A DNA stretch of 64,000 bases, from NCBI GenBank assembly GCA_938743325.2, contig OW568865.1:744001-808000 (forward strand), read 5' to 3'. This stretch comes from Pycnococcus provasolii. Its lineage: Eukaryota; Chlorophyta; Pseudoscourfieldiophyceae; Pseudoscourfieldiales; Pycnococcaceae. Under the pieces are notes generated by a model, which worked only from the letters and a program-made list of their open reading frames with translations, was not told the DNA's origin and did not search any database. Positions 21,601-29,476 of the stretch are shown in pieces. The stretch's first letter is position 1. Every line of letters starts with the position of its first letter. Both the position numbers and the translations under genes were made by a program.

Positions 21601-24600
21601 GACGCACTGCGCCAGCCGTCCAGCGCCACAGCCATATGCAAATTGCGGATGCGCGTCACCGCCCGCAGTGCGCGACTGCGAGATGACGTCAGAGATATCA
21701 CACGATCGTGCCATCCGTCCAATGCACCTGCAAGCTCGAGCTGATGAATGCGGACGATGCACTTCTCCAGCCGAGAACGCTTCAGCTTGTTCGACTCGGT
21801 AGTCGTGCGCCAGCCGTCCAGCGCCACAGCCATATGCATGTTGCGGATGCGAGTCACCGCCCGCAGTGCGCGACTGCGAGATGACGTCAGAGATACCACA
21901 CGATCGTGCCACCCGTCGAATGCACCTGCAAGCTCGAGCTGATGAATGCGGACGATGCACTTCTCCAGCCGAGAACGCTTCAGCTTGTTCGACTCGGTAG
22001 TCGTGCGCCAGCCGTCCAGCGCCACAGCCATACGCATGTTGCAGATACGTGCGACACACTTCGCAGCTCGCTTACGCTTCGCCACTGTGTCGCGCACGTT
22101 CTCCGACCACCCGCGCAGGGCGCGCGCTATGCCGTGCCGCAGGATCTGACGCGCGCAGTACGCCGCGCGGCGACGCTGCTGCCTTTGCTGCGTCGCGTGA
22201 TTCTTGAAGCCGCGGAACGCTGCAGATTGACGCACGTGCATCACGCGGCGTATGGCGAGCGTCAGCACGTCGCGCTTGCCGTCGACGAGGTGCTTCAGCT
22301 CGATGCGCTCGCGCCACTGGTTCCATGCGTGCCACGCGCTGCGGTGCCGCAAGCGGCCGAGGTGGCGCGAAACAACACTGCGCATCGCCTGCATGTACTG
22401 CACAATCACGCACCATCCCATGAAGCCGCGACGCATGTCGTGCCATCGAAACGCCGATGCCGCGCGTCGAAGCAGCGAACGATGTCTGTGAGCATCAAGC
22501 GACGCACTGCGCCAGCCGTCCAGCGCGACGGCCACACGCATATTGCGGATTCGCGCGACGCATTTCGCGGCGCGGTGGCGCTTCTCGACGGTGACATGCA
22601 CATTCTCCGACCACCCGCGCAGAGCGCGCGCCATGCCGTGTCGAATGATCTGACGCGCGCAGTGTGACGCGCGCTGACGCTGCGTCCTCATGGTCGTAGA
22701 TGTTGTGTACCATGCATTCCATGCTCGTCGGAGGGTCGTCTGAGTCAAGCTCTGGAACGCGCGCATCGCCATCGACTTCGACTCCTTCTTCATGTCGATC
22801 GCGTACCGGAAGCCGCAAAGTGCCTGCCATAGCGCGCGATGCTGCATTGAGAGAAGAGCACGACGTGCCAGTGCCTCGAGCTCCATCGAGCGTGCCGTTT
22901 CGAGATGCCACTTCGAGAACGCCTTTCGCTCACATCGCTGGCATAACGCAGCCATCGCTCGCTGCGCGACGCCGCGAAGGTAGGATATCCGCCGCGCCTC
23001 TGCACGCCAGCCTTCGAGCGCGATCGACTCGCGATAGCGCACCAAACGCACAACCACCTGCCGAGCGCGATCGCGACCCGATCTCATCGTCTCCGCCGTA
23101 CTGCACCACGAATGCATCGCACTCGACAAGAGCATGTTACGGATGCGAGTCACCGCCCGCAGTGCGCGACTGCGAGATGACGTCAGAGATACCACACGAT
23201 CGTGCCATCCGTCGAATGCACCCGCAAGCTCGAGCTGATGAATGCGGACGATGCACTTCTCCAGCCGAGAACGCTTCAGCTTGTTCGACTCGGTAGTCGT
23301 GCGCCAGCCGTCCAGCGCCACAGCCATACGCATGTTGCAGATACGTGCGACACACTTCGCGGCTCGCTTACGCTTCGCCACTGTGTCGCGCACGTTCTCC
23401 GACCACCCGCGCAGGGCGCGCGCTATGCCGTGCCGCAGGATCTGACGCGCGCAGTACGCCGCGCGGCGACGCTGCTGCCTTTGCTGCGTCGCGTGATTCT
23501 TGAAGCCGCGGAACGCTGCAGATTGACGCACGTGCATCACGCGGCGTATGGCGAGCGTCAGCACGTCGCGCTTGCCGTCGACGAGGTGCTTCAGCTCGAT
23601 GCGCTCGCGCCACTGGTTCCATGCGTGCCACGCGCTGCGGTGCCGCAAGCGGCCGAGGTGGCGCGAAACAACACTGCGCATCGCCTGCATGTACTGCACA
23701 ATCACGCACCATCCCATGAAGCCGCGACGCATGTCGTGCCATCGAAACGCCGATGCCGCGCGTCGAAGCAGCGAACGATGTCTGTGAGCATCAAGCGACG
23801 CACTGCGCCAGCCGTCCAGCGCGACGGCCACACGCATATTGCGGATTCGCGCGACGCATTTCGCGGCGCGGTGGCGCTTCTCGACGGTGACATGCACATT
23901 CTCCGACCACCCGCGCAGAGCGCGCGCCATGCCGTGTCGAATGATCTGACGCGCGCAGTGTGACGCGCGCTGACGCTGCGTCCTCATGGTCGTAGATGTT
24001 GTGTACCATGCATTCCATGCTCGTCGGAGGGTCGTCTGAGTCAAGCTCTGGAACGCACGCATCGCCATCGACTTCGACTCCTTCTTCATGTCGATCGCGT
24101 ACCGGAAGCCGCAAAGTGCCTGCCATAGCGCGCGATGCTGCATTGAGAGAAGAGCACGACGTGCCAGTGCCTCGAGCTCCATCGAGCGTGCCGTTTCGAG
24201 ATGCCACTTCGAGAACGCCTTTCGCTCACATCGCTGGCATAACGCAGCCATCGCTCGCTGCGCGACGCCGCGAAGGTAGGATATCCGCCGCGCCTCTGCA
24301 CGCCAGCCTTCGAGCGCGATCGACTCGCGATAGCGCACCAAACGCACAACCACCTGCCGAGCGCGATCGCGACCCGATCTCATCGTCTCCGCCGTACTGC
24401 ACCACGAATGCATCGCACTCGACAAGAGCATGTTACGGATGCGAGTCACCGCCCGCAGTGCGCGACTGCGAGATGACGTCAGAGATACCACACGATCGTG
24501 CCATCCGTCGAATGCACCCGCAAGCTCGAGCTGATGAATGCGGACGATGCACTTCTCCAGCCGAGAACGCTTCAGCTTGTTCGACTCGGTAGTCGTGCGC

Positions 24601-27600
24601 CAGCCGTCCAGCGCCACAGCCATACGCATGTTGCAGATACGTGCGACACACTTCGCAGCTCGCTTACGCTTCGCCACTGTGTCGCGCACGTTCTCCGACC
24701 ACCCGCGCAGGGCGCGCGCTATGCCGTGCCGCAGGATCTGACGCGCGCAGTACGCCGCGCGGCGACGCTGCTGCCTTTGCTGCGTCGCGTGATTCTTGAA
24801 GCCGCGGAACGCTGCAGATTGACGCACGTGCATCACGCGGCGTATGGCGAGCGTCAGCACGTCGCGCTTGCCGTCGACGAGGTGCTTCAGCTCGATGCGC
24901 TCGCGCCACTGGTTCCATGCGTGCCACGCGCTGCGGTGCCGCAAGCGGCCGAGGTGGCGCGAAACAACACTGCGCATCGCCTGCATGTACTGCACAATCA
25001 CGCACCATCCCATGAAGCCGCGACGCATGTCGTGCCATCGAAACGCCGATGCCGCGCGTCGAAGCAGCGAACGATGTCTGTGAGCATCAAACAACGCACT
25101 GCGCCAGCCGTCCAGCGCGACGGCCACACGCATATTGCGGATTCGCGCGACGCATTTCGCGGCGCGGTGGCGCTTCTCGACGGTGACATGCACATTCTCC
25201 GACCACCCGCGCAGAGCGCGCGCCATGCCGTGTCGAATGATCTGACGCGCGCAGTGTGACGCGCGCTGACGCTGCGTCCTCATGGTCGTAGATGTTGTGT
25301 ACCATGCATTCCATGCTCGTCGGAGGGTCGTCTGAGTCAAGCTCTGGAACGCGCGCATCGCCATCGACTTCGACTCCTTCTTCATGTCGATCGCGTACCG
25401 GAAGCCGCAAAGTGCCTGCCATAGCGCGCGATGCTGCATTGAGAGAAGAGCACGACGTGCCAGTGCCTCGAGCTCCATCGAGCGTGCCGTTTCGAGATGC
25501 CACTTCGAGAACGCCTTTCGCTCACATCGCTGGCATAACGCAGCCATCGCTCGCTGCGCGACGCCGCGAAGGTAGGATATCCGCCGCGCCTCTGCACGCC
25601 AGCCTTCGAGCGCGATCGACTCGCGATAGCGCACCAAACGCACAACCACCTGCCGAGCGCGATCGCGACCCGATCTCATCGTCTCCGCCGTACTGCACCA
25701 CGAATGCATCGCACTCGACAAAAGCATGTTACGGATGCGAGTCACCGCCCGCAGTGCGCGACTGCGAGATGACGTCAGAGATACCACACGATCGTGCCAT
25801 CCGTCGAATGCACCTGCAAGCTCGAGCTGATGAATGCGGACGATGCACTTCTCCAGCCGAGAACGCTTCAGCTTGTCAGATTCCACAGTCGTGCGCCAGC
25901 CGTCCAGCGCCACAGCCATATGCATGTTGCGGATGCGAGTCACCGCCCGCAGTGCGCGACTGCGAGATGACGTCAGAGATACCACACGATCGTGCCATCC
26001 GTCCAATGCACCTGCAAGCTCGAGCTGATGAATGCGGACGATGCACTTCTCCAGCCGAGAACGCTTCAGCTTGTTCGACTCGGTAGTCGTGCGCCAGCCG
26101 TCCAGCGCCACAGCCATATGCATGTTGCGGATGCGAGTCACCGCCCGCAGTGCGCGACTGCGAGATGACGTCAGAGATACCACACGATCGTGCCACCCGT
26201 CGAATGCACCTGCAAGCTCGAGCTGATGAATGCGGACGATGCACTTCTCCAGCCGAGAACGCTTCAGCTTGTCAGATTCCACAGTCGTGCGCCAGCCGTC
26301 CAGCGCGACGGCCAGACGCATGTTGCAGATACGTGCCACGCACTTCGCGGCTCGCTTACGCTTCGCCACTGTGTCGCGCACGTTCTCCGACCACCCGCGC
26401 AGGGCGCGCGCTATGCCGTGCCGCAGGATCTGACGCGCGCAGTACGCCGCGCGGCGACGCTGCTGCCTTTGCTGCGTCGCGTGATTCTTGAAGCCGCGGA
26501 ACGCTGCGGATTGACGCACGTGCATCACGCGGCGTATGGCGAGCGTCAGCACGTCGCGCTTGCCGTCGACGAGGTGCTTCAGCTCGATGCGCTCGCGCCA
26601 CTGGTTCCATGCGTGCCACGCGCTGCGGTACCGCAAGCGGCCGAGGTGGCGCGAAACAACACTGCGCATCGCCTGCATGTACTGCACAATCACGCACCAT
26701 CCCATGAAGCCGCGACGCATGTCGTGCCATCGAAACGCCGATGCCGCGCGTCGAAGCAGCGAACGATGTCTGTGAGCATCAAGCGACGCACTGCGCCAGC
26801 CGTCCAGCGCGACGGCCACACGCATGTTGCGGATTCGCGCGACGCATTTCGCGGCGCGGTGGCGCTTCTCGACGGTGACACGCACATTCTCCGACCACCC
26901 GCGCAGAGCGCGCGCCATGCCGTGTCGAATGATCTGACGCGCGCAGTGTGACGCGCGCTGACGCTGCGTCCTCATGGTCGTAGATGTTGTGTACCATGCA
27001 TTCCATGCTCGTCGGAGGGTCGTCTGAGTCAAGCTCTGGAACGCACGCATCGCCATCGACTTCGACTCCTTCTTCATGTCGATCGCGTACCGGAAGCCGC
27101 AAAGTGCCTGCCATAGCGCGCGATGCTGCATTGAGAGAAGAGCACGACGTGCCAGTGCCTCGAGCTCCATCGAGCGTGCCGTTTCGAGATGCCACTTCGA
27201 GAACGCCTTTCGCTCACATCGCTGGCATAACGCAGCCATCGCTCGCTGCGCGACGCCGCGAAGGTAGGATATCCGCCGCGCCTCTGCACGCCAGCCTTCG
27301 AGCGCGATCGACTCGCGATAGCGCACCAAACGCACAACCACCTGCCGAGCGCGATCGCGACCCGATCTCATCGTCTCCGCCGTACTGCACCACGAATGCA
27401 TCGCACTCGACAAAAGCATGTTACGGATACGAGTCACCGCCCGCAGTGCGCGACTGCGAGATGACGTCAGAGATACCACACGATCGTGCCATCCGTCGAA
27501 TGCACCTGCAAGCTCGAGCTGATGAATGCGGACGATGCACTTCTCCAGCCGAGAACGCTTCAGCTTGTCAGATTCCACAGTCGTGCGCCAGCCGTCCAGC

Positions 27601-28973
27601 GCCACAGCCATATGCATGTTGCGGATGCGAGTCACCGCCCGCAGTGCGCGACTGCGAGATGACGTCAGAGATACAGCACGATCGTGCCACCCGTCGAATG
27701 CACCTGCAAGCTCGAGCTGATGAATGCGGACGATGCACTTCTCCAGCCGAGAACGCTTCAGCTTGTTCGACTCGGTAGTCGTGCGCCAGCCGTCCAGCGC
27801 CACAGCCATATGCATGTTGCGGATGCGAGTCACCGCCCGCAGTGCGCGACTGCGAGATGACGTCAGAGATACAGCACGATCGTGCCACCCGTCGAATGCA
27901 CCCGCAAGCTCGAGCTGATGAATGCGGACGATGCACTTCTCCAGCCGAGAACGCTTCAGCTTGTCAGATTCCACAGTCGTGCGCCAAGCGTCCAGCGCGA
28001 CGGCCACACGCATGTTGCAGATACGTGCGACGCACTTCGCGGCTCGCTTACGCTTCGCCACTGTTTCGCGCACGTTCTCCGACCACCCGCGCAGGGCGCG
28101 CGCTATGCCGTGCCGCAGGATCTGACGCGCGCAGTACGCCGCGCGGCGACGCTGCTGCCTTTGCTGCGTCGCGTGATTCTTGAAGCCGCGGAACGCTGCA
28201 GACTTTGTGATATTTCGGATTTTGCCGATGCATTTCTTGATTAGGATACGTTTTCTCGTGTTGCGATGGGTGACGTCTTGCCATTCCCAGATGATAATTT
28301 CAGCAAGTCTATAGAAGTGTTTCGTGAGTAGTCGAAATGCTCTCTGTCTTTTCGCACTTCTTCTGTTTGTTGACTTTCGTTGGTCACGCCACGCTTTAAT
28401 AGCGTTTGCAAGTGTGCGCTTTGCTTTACGACTCGTGCAGAAAGCTTCGTCCCTGAGGCGTCGTATACGGCCGTTTCGTCTTGCCTTTGCTGTATGTCTC
28501 CACACTCGCATGGTATGTCTAAGCAGAGTTCGTTTTTCCTCCTTGACAAGGCGAGCATGTTTAGCCTTTGTCACAACAGACTTCCAAGCGCGTACTTGAA
28601 TTCGATAGCGGTGTCTCACCGCACGTACGGCCTGACCTCTGACGAAAGCCTTCTTGGTCGCTTCGATAGCTACATGCTTGGCCCAGGCGTGCATCGCTCT
28701 GCCTATTCTTTCCGCCCGTTTCGCAGACCTCTTCGTGTCCGCGACCATTTGTGCGAGAACCTGAGTTCTCGTCGTAAGCTTTTGCACAGTCGTGGTACTT
28801 TTCCACGACGTGAAAGCGACCCTCATCGCCTTATCCGACCAGAGCGCCGCCCGTCTTGCGACGGTTCGCGCGAGCCTTGCAAATCCTCCGTCGTGGTTGA
28901 CTTGTTCGCTGAGCATGCGCTCGAGCGCTTCGACGCGCTCGACCAGCGAGGTGCGTGGCGGCATACGAGGCAT
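12609..28973 (-). CDS. Giant Sfi1-like centrin-binding repeat protein (5,454 residues, about 160 repeats)
   Basis: A single 16.4-kb open exon; start chosen at the first ATG (MPRMPPRTSL), with a stop nine codons further upstream in frame. Almost the whole protein is a string of about 33-residue units ending in a tryptophan-centred core such as ARQILRHGIARALRGW or VRIHQLELAGAFDGW. This fits the Sfi1 pattern (A-x7-L-L-x3-F/L-x2-W-K/R) known to bind centrin along one continuous helix. By hand count: 6 divergent units at the N-terminus, 109 in nine higher-order blocks, about 11 in a transition, 29 in a 193-residue-period array, and 5 near the C-terminus. The C-terminal 100 residues are Ser/Thr-rich and contain two related motifs (YYDDIREELRR and YYDGLREELKR). 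Sfi1 proteins sit at spindle poles, basal bodies and contractile centrin fibres; a fibre scaffold is my inference. Repeat copies are nearly identical in DNA, so assembly collapse or expansion is possible. Confidence 0.88.
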   Translation of the reverse strand: MPRMPPRTSLVERVEALERMLSEQVNHDGGFARLARTVARRAALWSDKAMRVAFTSWKSTTTVQKLTTRTQVLAQMVADTKRSAKRAERIGRAMHAWAKHVAIEATKKAFVRGQAVRAVRHRYRIQVRAWKSVVTKAKHARLVKEEKRTLLRHTMRVWRHTAKARRNGRIRRLRDEAFCTSRKAKRTLANAIKAWRDQRKSTNRRSAKRQRAFRLLTKHFYRLAEIIIWEWQDVTHRNTRKRILIKKCIGKIRNITKSAAFRGFKNHATQQRQQRRRAAYCARQILRHGIARALRGWSENVRETVAKRKRAAKCVARICNMRVAVALDAWRTTVESDKLKRSRLEKCIVRIHQLELAGAFDGWHDRAVSLTSSRSRALRAVTRIRNMHMAVALDGWRTTTESNKLKRSRLEKCIVRIHQLELAGAFDGWHDRAVSLTSSRSRALRAVTRIRNMHMAVALDGWRTTVESDKLKRSRLEKCIVRIHQLELAGAFDGWHDRVVSLTSSRSRALRAVTRIRNMLLSSAMHSWCSTAETMRSGRDRARQVVVRLVRYRESIALEGWRAEARRISYLRGVAQRAMAALCQRCERKAFSKWHLETARSMELEALARRALLSMQHRALWQALCGFRYAIDMKKESKSMAMRAFQSLTQTTLRRAWNAWYTTSTTMRTQRQRASHCARQIIRHGMARALRGWSENVRVTVEKRHRAAKCVARIRNMRVAVALDGWRSASLDAHRHRSLLRRAASAFRWHDMRRGFMGWCVIVQYMQAMRSVVSRHLGRLRYRSAWHAWNQWRERIELKHLVDGKRDVLTLAIRRVMHVRQSAAFRGFKNHATQQRQQRRRAAYCARQILRHGIARALRGWSENVRDTVAKRKRAAKCVARICNMRLAVALDGWRTTVESDKLKRSRLEKCIVRIHQLELAGAFDGWHDRVVSLTSSRSRALRAVTRIRNMHMAVALDGWRTTTESNKLKRSRLEKCIVRIHQLELAGALDGWHDRVVSLTSSRSRALRAVTRIRNMHMAVALDGWRTTVESDKLKRSRLEKCIVRIHQLELAGAFDGWHDRVVSLTSSRSRALRAVTRIRNMLLSSAMHSWCSTAETMRSGRDRARQVVVRLVRYRESIALEGWRAEARRISYLRGVAQRAMAALCQRCERKAFSKWHLETARSMELEALARRALLSMQHRALWQALCGFRYAIDMKKESKSMAMRAFQSLTQTTLRRAWNAWYTTSTTMRTQRQRASHCARQIIRHGMARALRGWSENVHVTVEKRHRAAKCVARIRNMRVAVALDGWRSALFDAHRHRSLLRRAASAFRWHDMRRGFMGWCVIVQYMQAMRSVVSRHLGRLRHRSAWHAWNQWRERIELKHLVDGKRDVLTLAIRRVMHVRQSAAFRGFKNHATQQRQQRRRAAYCARQILRHGIARALRGWSENVRDTVAKRKRAAKCVARICNMRMAVALDGWRTTTESNKLKRSRLEKCIVRIHQLELAGAFDGWHDRVVSLTSSRSRALRAVTRIRNMLLSSAMHSWCSTAETMRSGRDRARQVVVRLVRYRESIALEGWRAEARRISYLRGVAQRAMAALCQRCERKAFSKWHLETARSMELEALARRALLSMQHRALWQALCGFRYAIDMKKESKSMAMRAFQSLTQTTLRRAWNAWYTTSTTMRTQRQRASHCARQIIRHGMARALRGWSENVHVTVEKRHRAAKCVARIRNMRVAVALDGWRSASLDAHRHRSLLRRAASAFRWHDMRRGFMGWCVIVQYMQAMRSVVSRHLGRLRHRSAWHAWNQWRERIELKHLVDGKRDVLTLAIRRVMHVRQSAAFRGFKNHATQQRQQRRRAAYCARQILRHGIARALRGWSENVRDTVAKRKRAAKCVARICNMRMAVALDGWRTTTESNKLKRSRLEKCIVRIHQLELAGAFDGWHDRVVSLTSSRSRALRAVTRIRNMLLSSAMHSWCSTAETMRSGRDRARQVVVRLVRYRESIALEGWRAEARRISYLRGVAQRAMAALCQRCERKAFSKWHLETARSMELEALARRALLSMQHRALWQALCGFRYAIDMKKESKSMAMRAFQSLTQTTLRRAWNAWYTTSTTMRTQRQRASHCARQIIRHGMARALRGWSENVHVTVEKRHRAAKCVARIRNMRVAVALDGWRSASLDAHRHRSLLRRAASAFRWHDMRRGFMGWCVIVQYMQAMRSVVSRHLGRLRHRSAWHAWNQWRERIELKHLVDGKRDVLTLAIRRVMHVRQSAAFRGFKNHATQQRQQRRRAAYCARQILRHGIARALRGWSENVRDTVAKRKRAAKCVARICNMRMAVALDGWRTTTESNKLKRSRLEKCIVRIHQLELAGAFDGWHDRVVSLTSSRSRALRAVTRIRNMHMAVALDGWRTTTESNKLKRSRLEKCIVRIHQLELAGALDGWHDRVISLTSSRSRALRAVTRIRNLHMAVALDGWRSASLDANRLRSLLRRAASAFRWHDMRRGFMGWCVIVQYMQAMRSVVSRHLGRLRYRSAWHAWNQWRERIELKHLVDGKRDVLTLAIRRVMHVRQSAAFRGFKNHATQQRQQRRRAAYCARQILRHGIARALRGWSENVRDTVAKRKRAAKCVARICNMRMAVALDGWRTTTESNKLKRSRLEKCIVRIHQLELAGAFDGWHDRVVSLTSSRSRALRAVTRIRNMLLSSAMHSWCSTAETMRSGRDRARQVVVRLVRYRESIALEGWRAEARRISYLRGVAQRAMAALCQRCERKAFSKWHLETARSMELEALARRALLSMQHRALWQALCGFRYAIDMKKESKSMAMRAFQSLTQTTLRRAWNAWYTTSTTMRTQRQRASHCARQIIRHGMARALRGWSENVHVTVEKRHRAAKCVARIRNMRVAVALDGWRSASLDAHRHRSLLRRAASAFRWHDMRRGFMGWCVIVQYMQAMRSVVSRHLGRLRHRSAWHAWNQWRERIELKHLVDGKRDVLTLAIRRVMHVRQSAAFRGFKNHATQQRQQRRRAAYCARQILRHGIARALRGWSENVRDTVAKRKRAAKCVARICNMRVAVALDGWRTTTESNKLKRSRLEKCIVRIHQLELAGAFDGWHDRAVSLTSSRSRALRAVTRIRNMHMAVALDGWRTTTESNKLKRSRLEKCIVRIHQLELAGAFDGWHDRVVSLTSSRSRALRAVTRICNMHMAVALDGWRSASLDAHRHRSLLRRAASAFRWHDMRRGFMGWCVIVQYMQAMRSVVSRHLGRLRHRSAWHAWNQWRERIELKHLVDGKRDVLTLAIRRVMHVRQSAAFRGFKNHATQQRQQRRRAAYCARQILRHGIARALRGWSENVRDTVAKRKRAAKCVARICNMRVAVALDGWRTTVESDKLKRSRLEKCIVRIHQLELAGAFDGWHDRVVSLTSSRSRALRAVTRIRNMHMAVALDGWRKTTESNKLKRSRLEKCIVRIHQLELAGAFDGWHDRVVSLTSSRSRALRAVTRIRNLHMAVALDGWRSALFDAHRHRSLLRRAASAFRWHDMRRGFMGWCVIVQYMQAMRSVVSRHLGRLRHRSAWHAWNQWRERIELKHLVDGKRDVLTLAIRRVMHVRQSAAFRGFKNHATQQRQQRRRAAYCARQILRHGIARALRGWSENVRDTVAKRKRAAKCVARICNMRLAVALDGWRTTTESNKLKRSRLEKCIVRIHQLELAGAFDGWHDRVVSLTSSRSRALRAVTRIRNMHMAVALDGWRTTTESNKLKRSRLEKCIVRIHQLELAGAFDGWHDRVVSLTSSRSRALRAVTRIRNMHMAVALDGWRSASLDANRLRSLLRRAASAFRWHDMRRGFMGWCVIVQYMQAMRSVVSRHLGRLRYRSAWHAWNQWRERIELKHLVDGKRDVLTLAIRRVMHVRQSAAFRGFKNHATQQRQQRRRAAYCARQILRHGIARALRGWSENVRDTVAKRKRAAKCVARICNMRMAVALDGWRTTTESNKLKRSRLEKCIVRIHQLELAGAFDGWHDRVVSLTSSRSRALRAVTRIRNMLLSSAMHSWCSTAETMRSGRDRARQVVVRLVRYRESIALEGWRAEARRISYLRGVAQRAMAALCQRCERKAFSKWHLETARSMELEALARRALLSMQHRALWQALCGFRYAIDMKKESKSMAMRAFQSLTQTTLRRAWNAWLKLKSVCQVSRGIANRAFKRMLRGRLHRVMNSWIDFVLKARRSRKLLRRAAYSFGKALLRKGWNRWVWMADELRVHRSLLIRSIQKMRMVTAHRAFSGWLDAALNLRRQRACARRAVASFVHRHQALAYRAWAMVVYDRYRIANAERLLLHMRKRPLAMALESWKAMMWERWTIRRAVLRLCRVRLAAAFAGWTDAMAETSRLRGLYDAALRRMSAHVLWSAYSSWMTFLALRRAEHATALKAVKTMRMLHEHHAFSGWLDFTATTFAQRALALRHMQKMRMVTAHRAFSGWLDATLNLRRQRACARRAVASFVHRHQALAYRAWAMVVYDRYRIANAERLLLHMRKRPLAMALESWKAMMWERWTIRRAVLRLCRVRLAAAFAGWTDAMAETSRLRGLYDAALRRMSAHVLWSAYSSWMTFLALRRAEHATALKAVKTMRMLHEHHAFSGWLDFTATTFAQRALALRHMQKMRMVTAHRAFSGWLDAALNLRRQRACARRSVAFFVHRHQALAYRAWAMVVYDRYRIANAERLLLHMRKRPLAMALESWKAMMWERWTIRRAVLRLCRVRLAAAFAGWTDAMAETSRLRGLYDAALRRMSAHVLWSAYSSWMTFLALRRAEHATALKAVKTMRMLHEHHAFSGWLDFTATTFAQRALALRHMQKMRMVTAHRAFSGWLDAALNLRRQRACARRSVAFFVHRHQALAYRAWAMVVYDRYRIANAERLLLHMRKRPLAMALESWKAMMWERWTIRRAVLRLCRVRLAAAFAGWTDAMAETSRLRGLYDAALRRMSAHVLWSAYSSWMTFLALRRAEHATALKAVKTMRMLHEHHAFSGWLEFTATTFAQRALALRHMQKMRMVTAHRAFSGWLDAALNLRRQRACARRAVASFVHRHQALAYRAWAMVVYDRYRIASVKRVILHMRKHPLAMALESWKAMMWERWTIRRAVLRLRHIRLAAAFTGWAAVMAEISRLRGVYHTAHDRMGARKLWSAHSSWITLMKMRMKLRVKYSLRTRLTRRTLFDFFSHWKLLAHRISFCRLCMERMSGRLSTRRFQACFHGWRTTAAEINIYWKKVVHFGAYYFDTILRRAYHQWREMVKHQKRRVSVFRIVTRRRERTQIRMHFNAWRHQMHVDKDMDRVISANTELRRMLEIESARVVRVVQCRMRNIDMRVYRERRRKTFDAWRMAVLRAQRAHRSLSMIRDPSRSSTFQTQYNAAFQMTGTSNPMSRRTGSQDGHGQQSAPHATRYYDDIREELRRAATPSPTSSGTGLQSEHRQLSAPPTLYYDGLREELKRLKES
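13640..16260 (-). repeat. Tandem array of 579-bp (193-residue) coding repeats
   Basis: About four and a half copies at an exact 579-bp spacing (for example the same sequence recurs at 13900, 14479, 15058 and 15637). Each unit encodes six Sfi1-type repeats: AFSGW, YRAW, ALESW, AFAGW, YSSW, AFSGW. The three central copies differ by only a few bases; the outermost copies are more diverged (AFTGW instead of AFAGW at the C-terminal end). This array shares no higher-order unit with the one at 17-28 kb. Confidence 0.92.
17327..28205 (-). repeat. Nested higher-order repeat array within the Sfi1-like gene
   Basis: Nine blocks, each opening with the same AAFRGFKNHATQQ unit. Read from the N-terminus, the block lengths are 1692, 1692, 1296, 1296, 900, 1296, 900, 900 and 900 bp (17, 17, 13, 13, 9, 13, 9, 9, 9 Sfi1 repeats). 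A tenth, partial block continues to about 16,500. Blocks share long stretches of almost identical DNA; variable sites are mostly the same few alternatives (for example TTTESNK versus TTVESDK, RIRNM versus RICNM). Confidence 0.92.
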
Positions 28974-29184
28974 CCTCAAGGTCAGCCTTAAGGTGTCCTT
29001 CTACTGTACTGCAAACTAAGCACGACGCTCACTCAGAGGCTCAGATATCGGCGGAGGCCATTGCAACGTTTCCAGGTGCCACTAAACCTTTCTTGATGGC
29101 CAGGTCCCCGAGCGAACGAGCGCCCAGTCAGACAGTCAGATACTGATGAAAAATAGGACTGTGGTTATGTAAGGTCGCTTTCTG

Positions 29185-29225
29185 GATCGCGATCATCGGG
29201 GCCCCTCCCCCGATCGATCGCGATC
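29185..29225. repeat. Near-perfect inverted repeat (hairpin)
   Basis: The left arm GATCGCGATCATCGGGG pairs with the right arm CCCCGATCGATCGCGATC across a loop of about 5 bases, with one bulged base. Sits about 210 bp upstream of the Sfi1-like ATG and could act as a cruciform or protein-binding site. Confidence 0.6.
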
Positions 29226-29438
29226 AATTCCAATTCCGCCTTTCTTCCCTCCGTCGTTCCGTTTTCCCACTCAACTTTCATGCGCCTCCCACTCACTCGT
29301 GAATTTCGTGATCACGTGATGTTTGGCTTTGGGCGCCGATGTCGAGTAGACACTACATAGTACTACGATACTCTTCTTCGAAAACTCCACATGGCAAAGC
29401 CACCTTATCCCCCCCCCCCCGTCTGGTGACGTCCTCAG

Positions 29439-29476
29439 AACCCTAATCACCCTAACCCTAACCCTAACCCTAACCT
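29439..29476. promoter_or_regulatory. Interstitial CCCTAA array
   Basis: One single and five tandem CCCTAA units in C-rich orientation, 120-155 bp upstream of the TPR-ARM start codon. Confidence 0.7.

Noticed and set aside
12609-28205. CRISPR-like or satellite array
   Set aside because: Repeat lengths are multiples of three, units are 193-564 residues long and encode conserved Sfi1 motifs; there are no short repeats with unique spacers.
13378-28606. Dozens of open frames of 60-260 codons on the plus strand and in other minus frames across the Sfi1-like gene
   Set aside because: They recur at the repeat period, are Arg/Ser/Cys/His-rich, and are shadows of the GC-rich, stop-poor repeats of the main frame.
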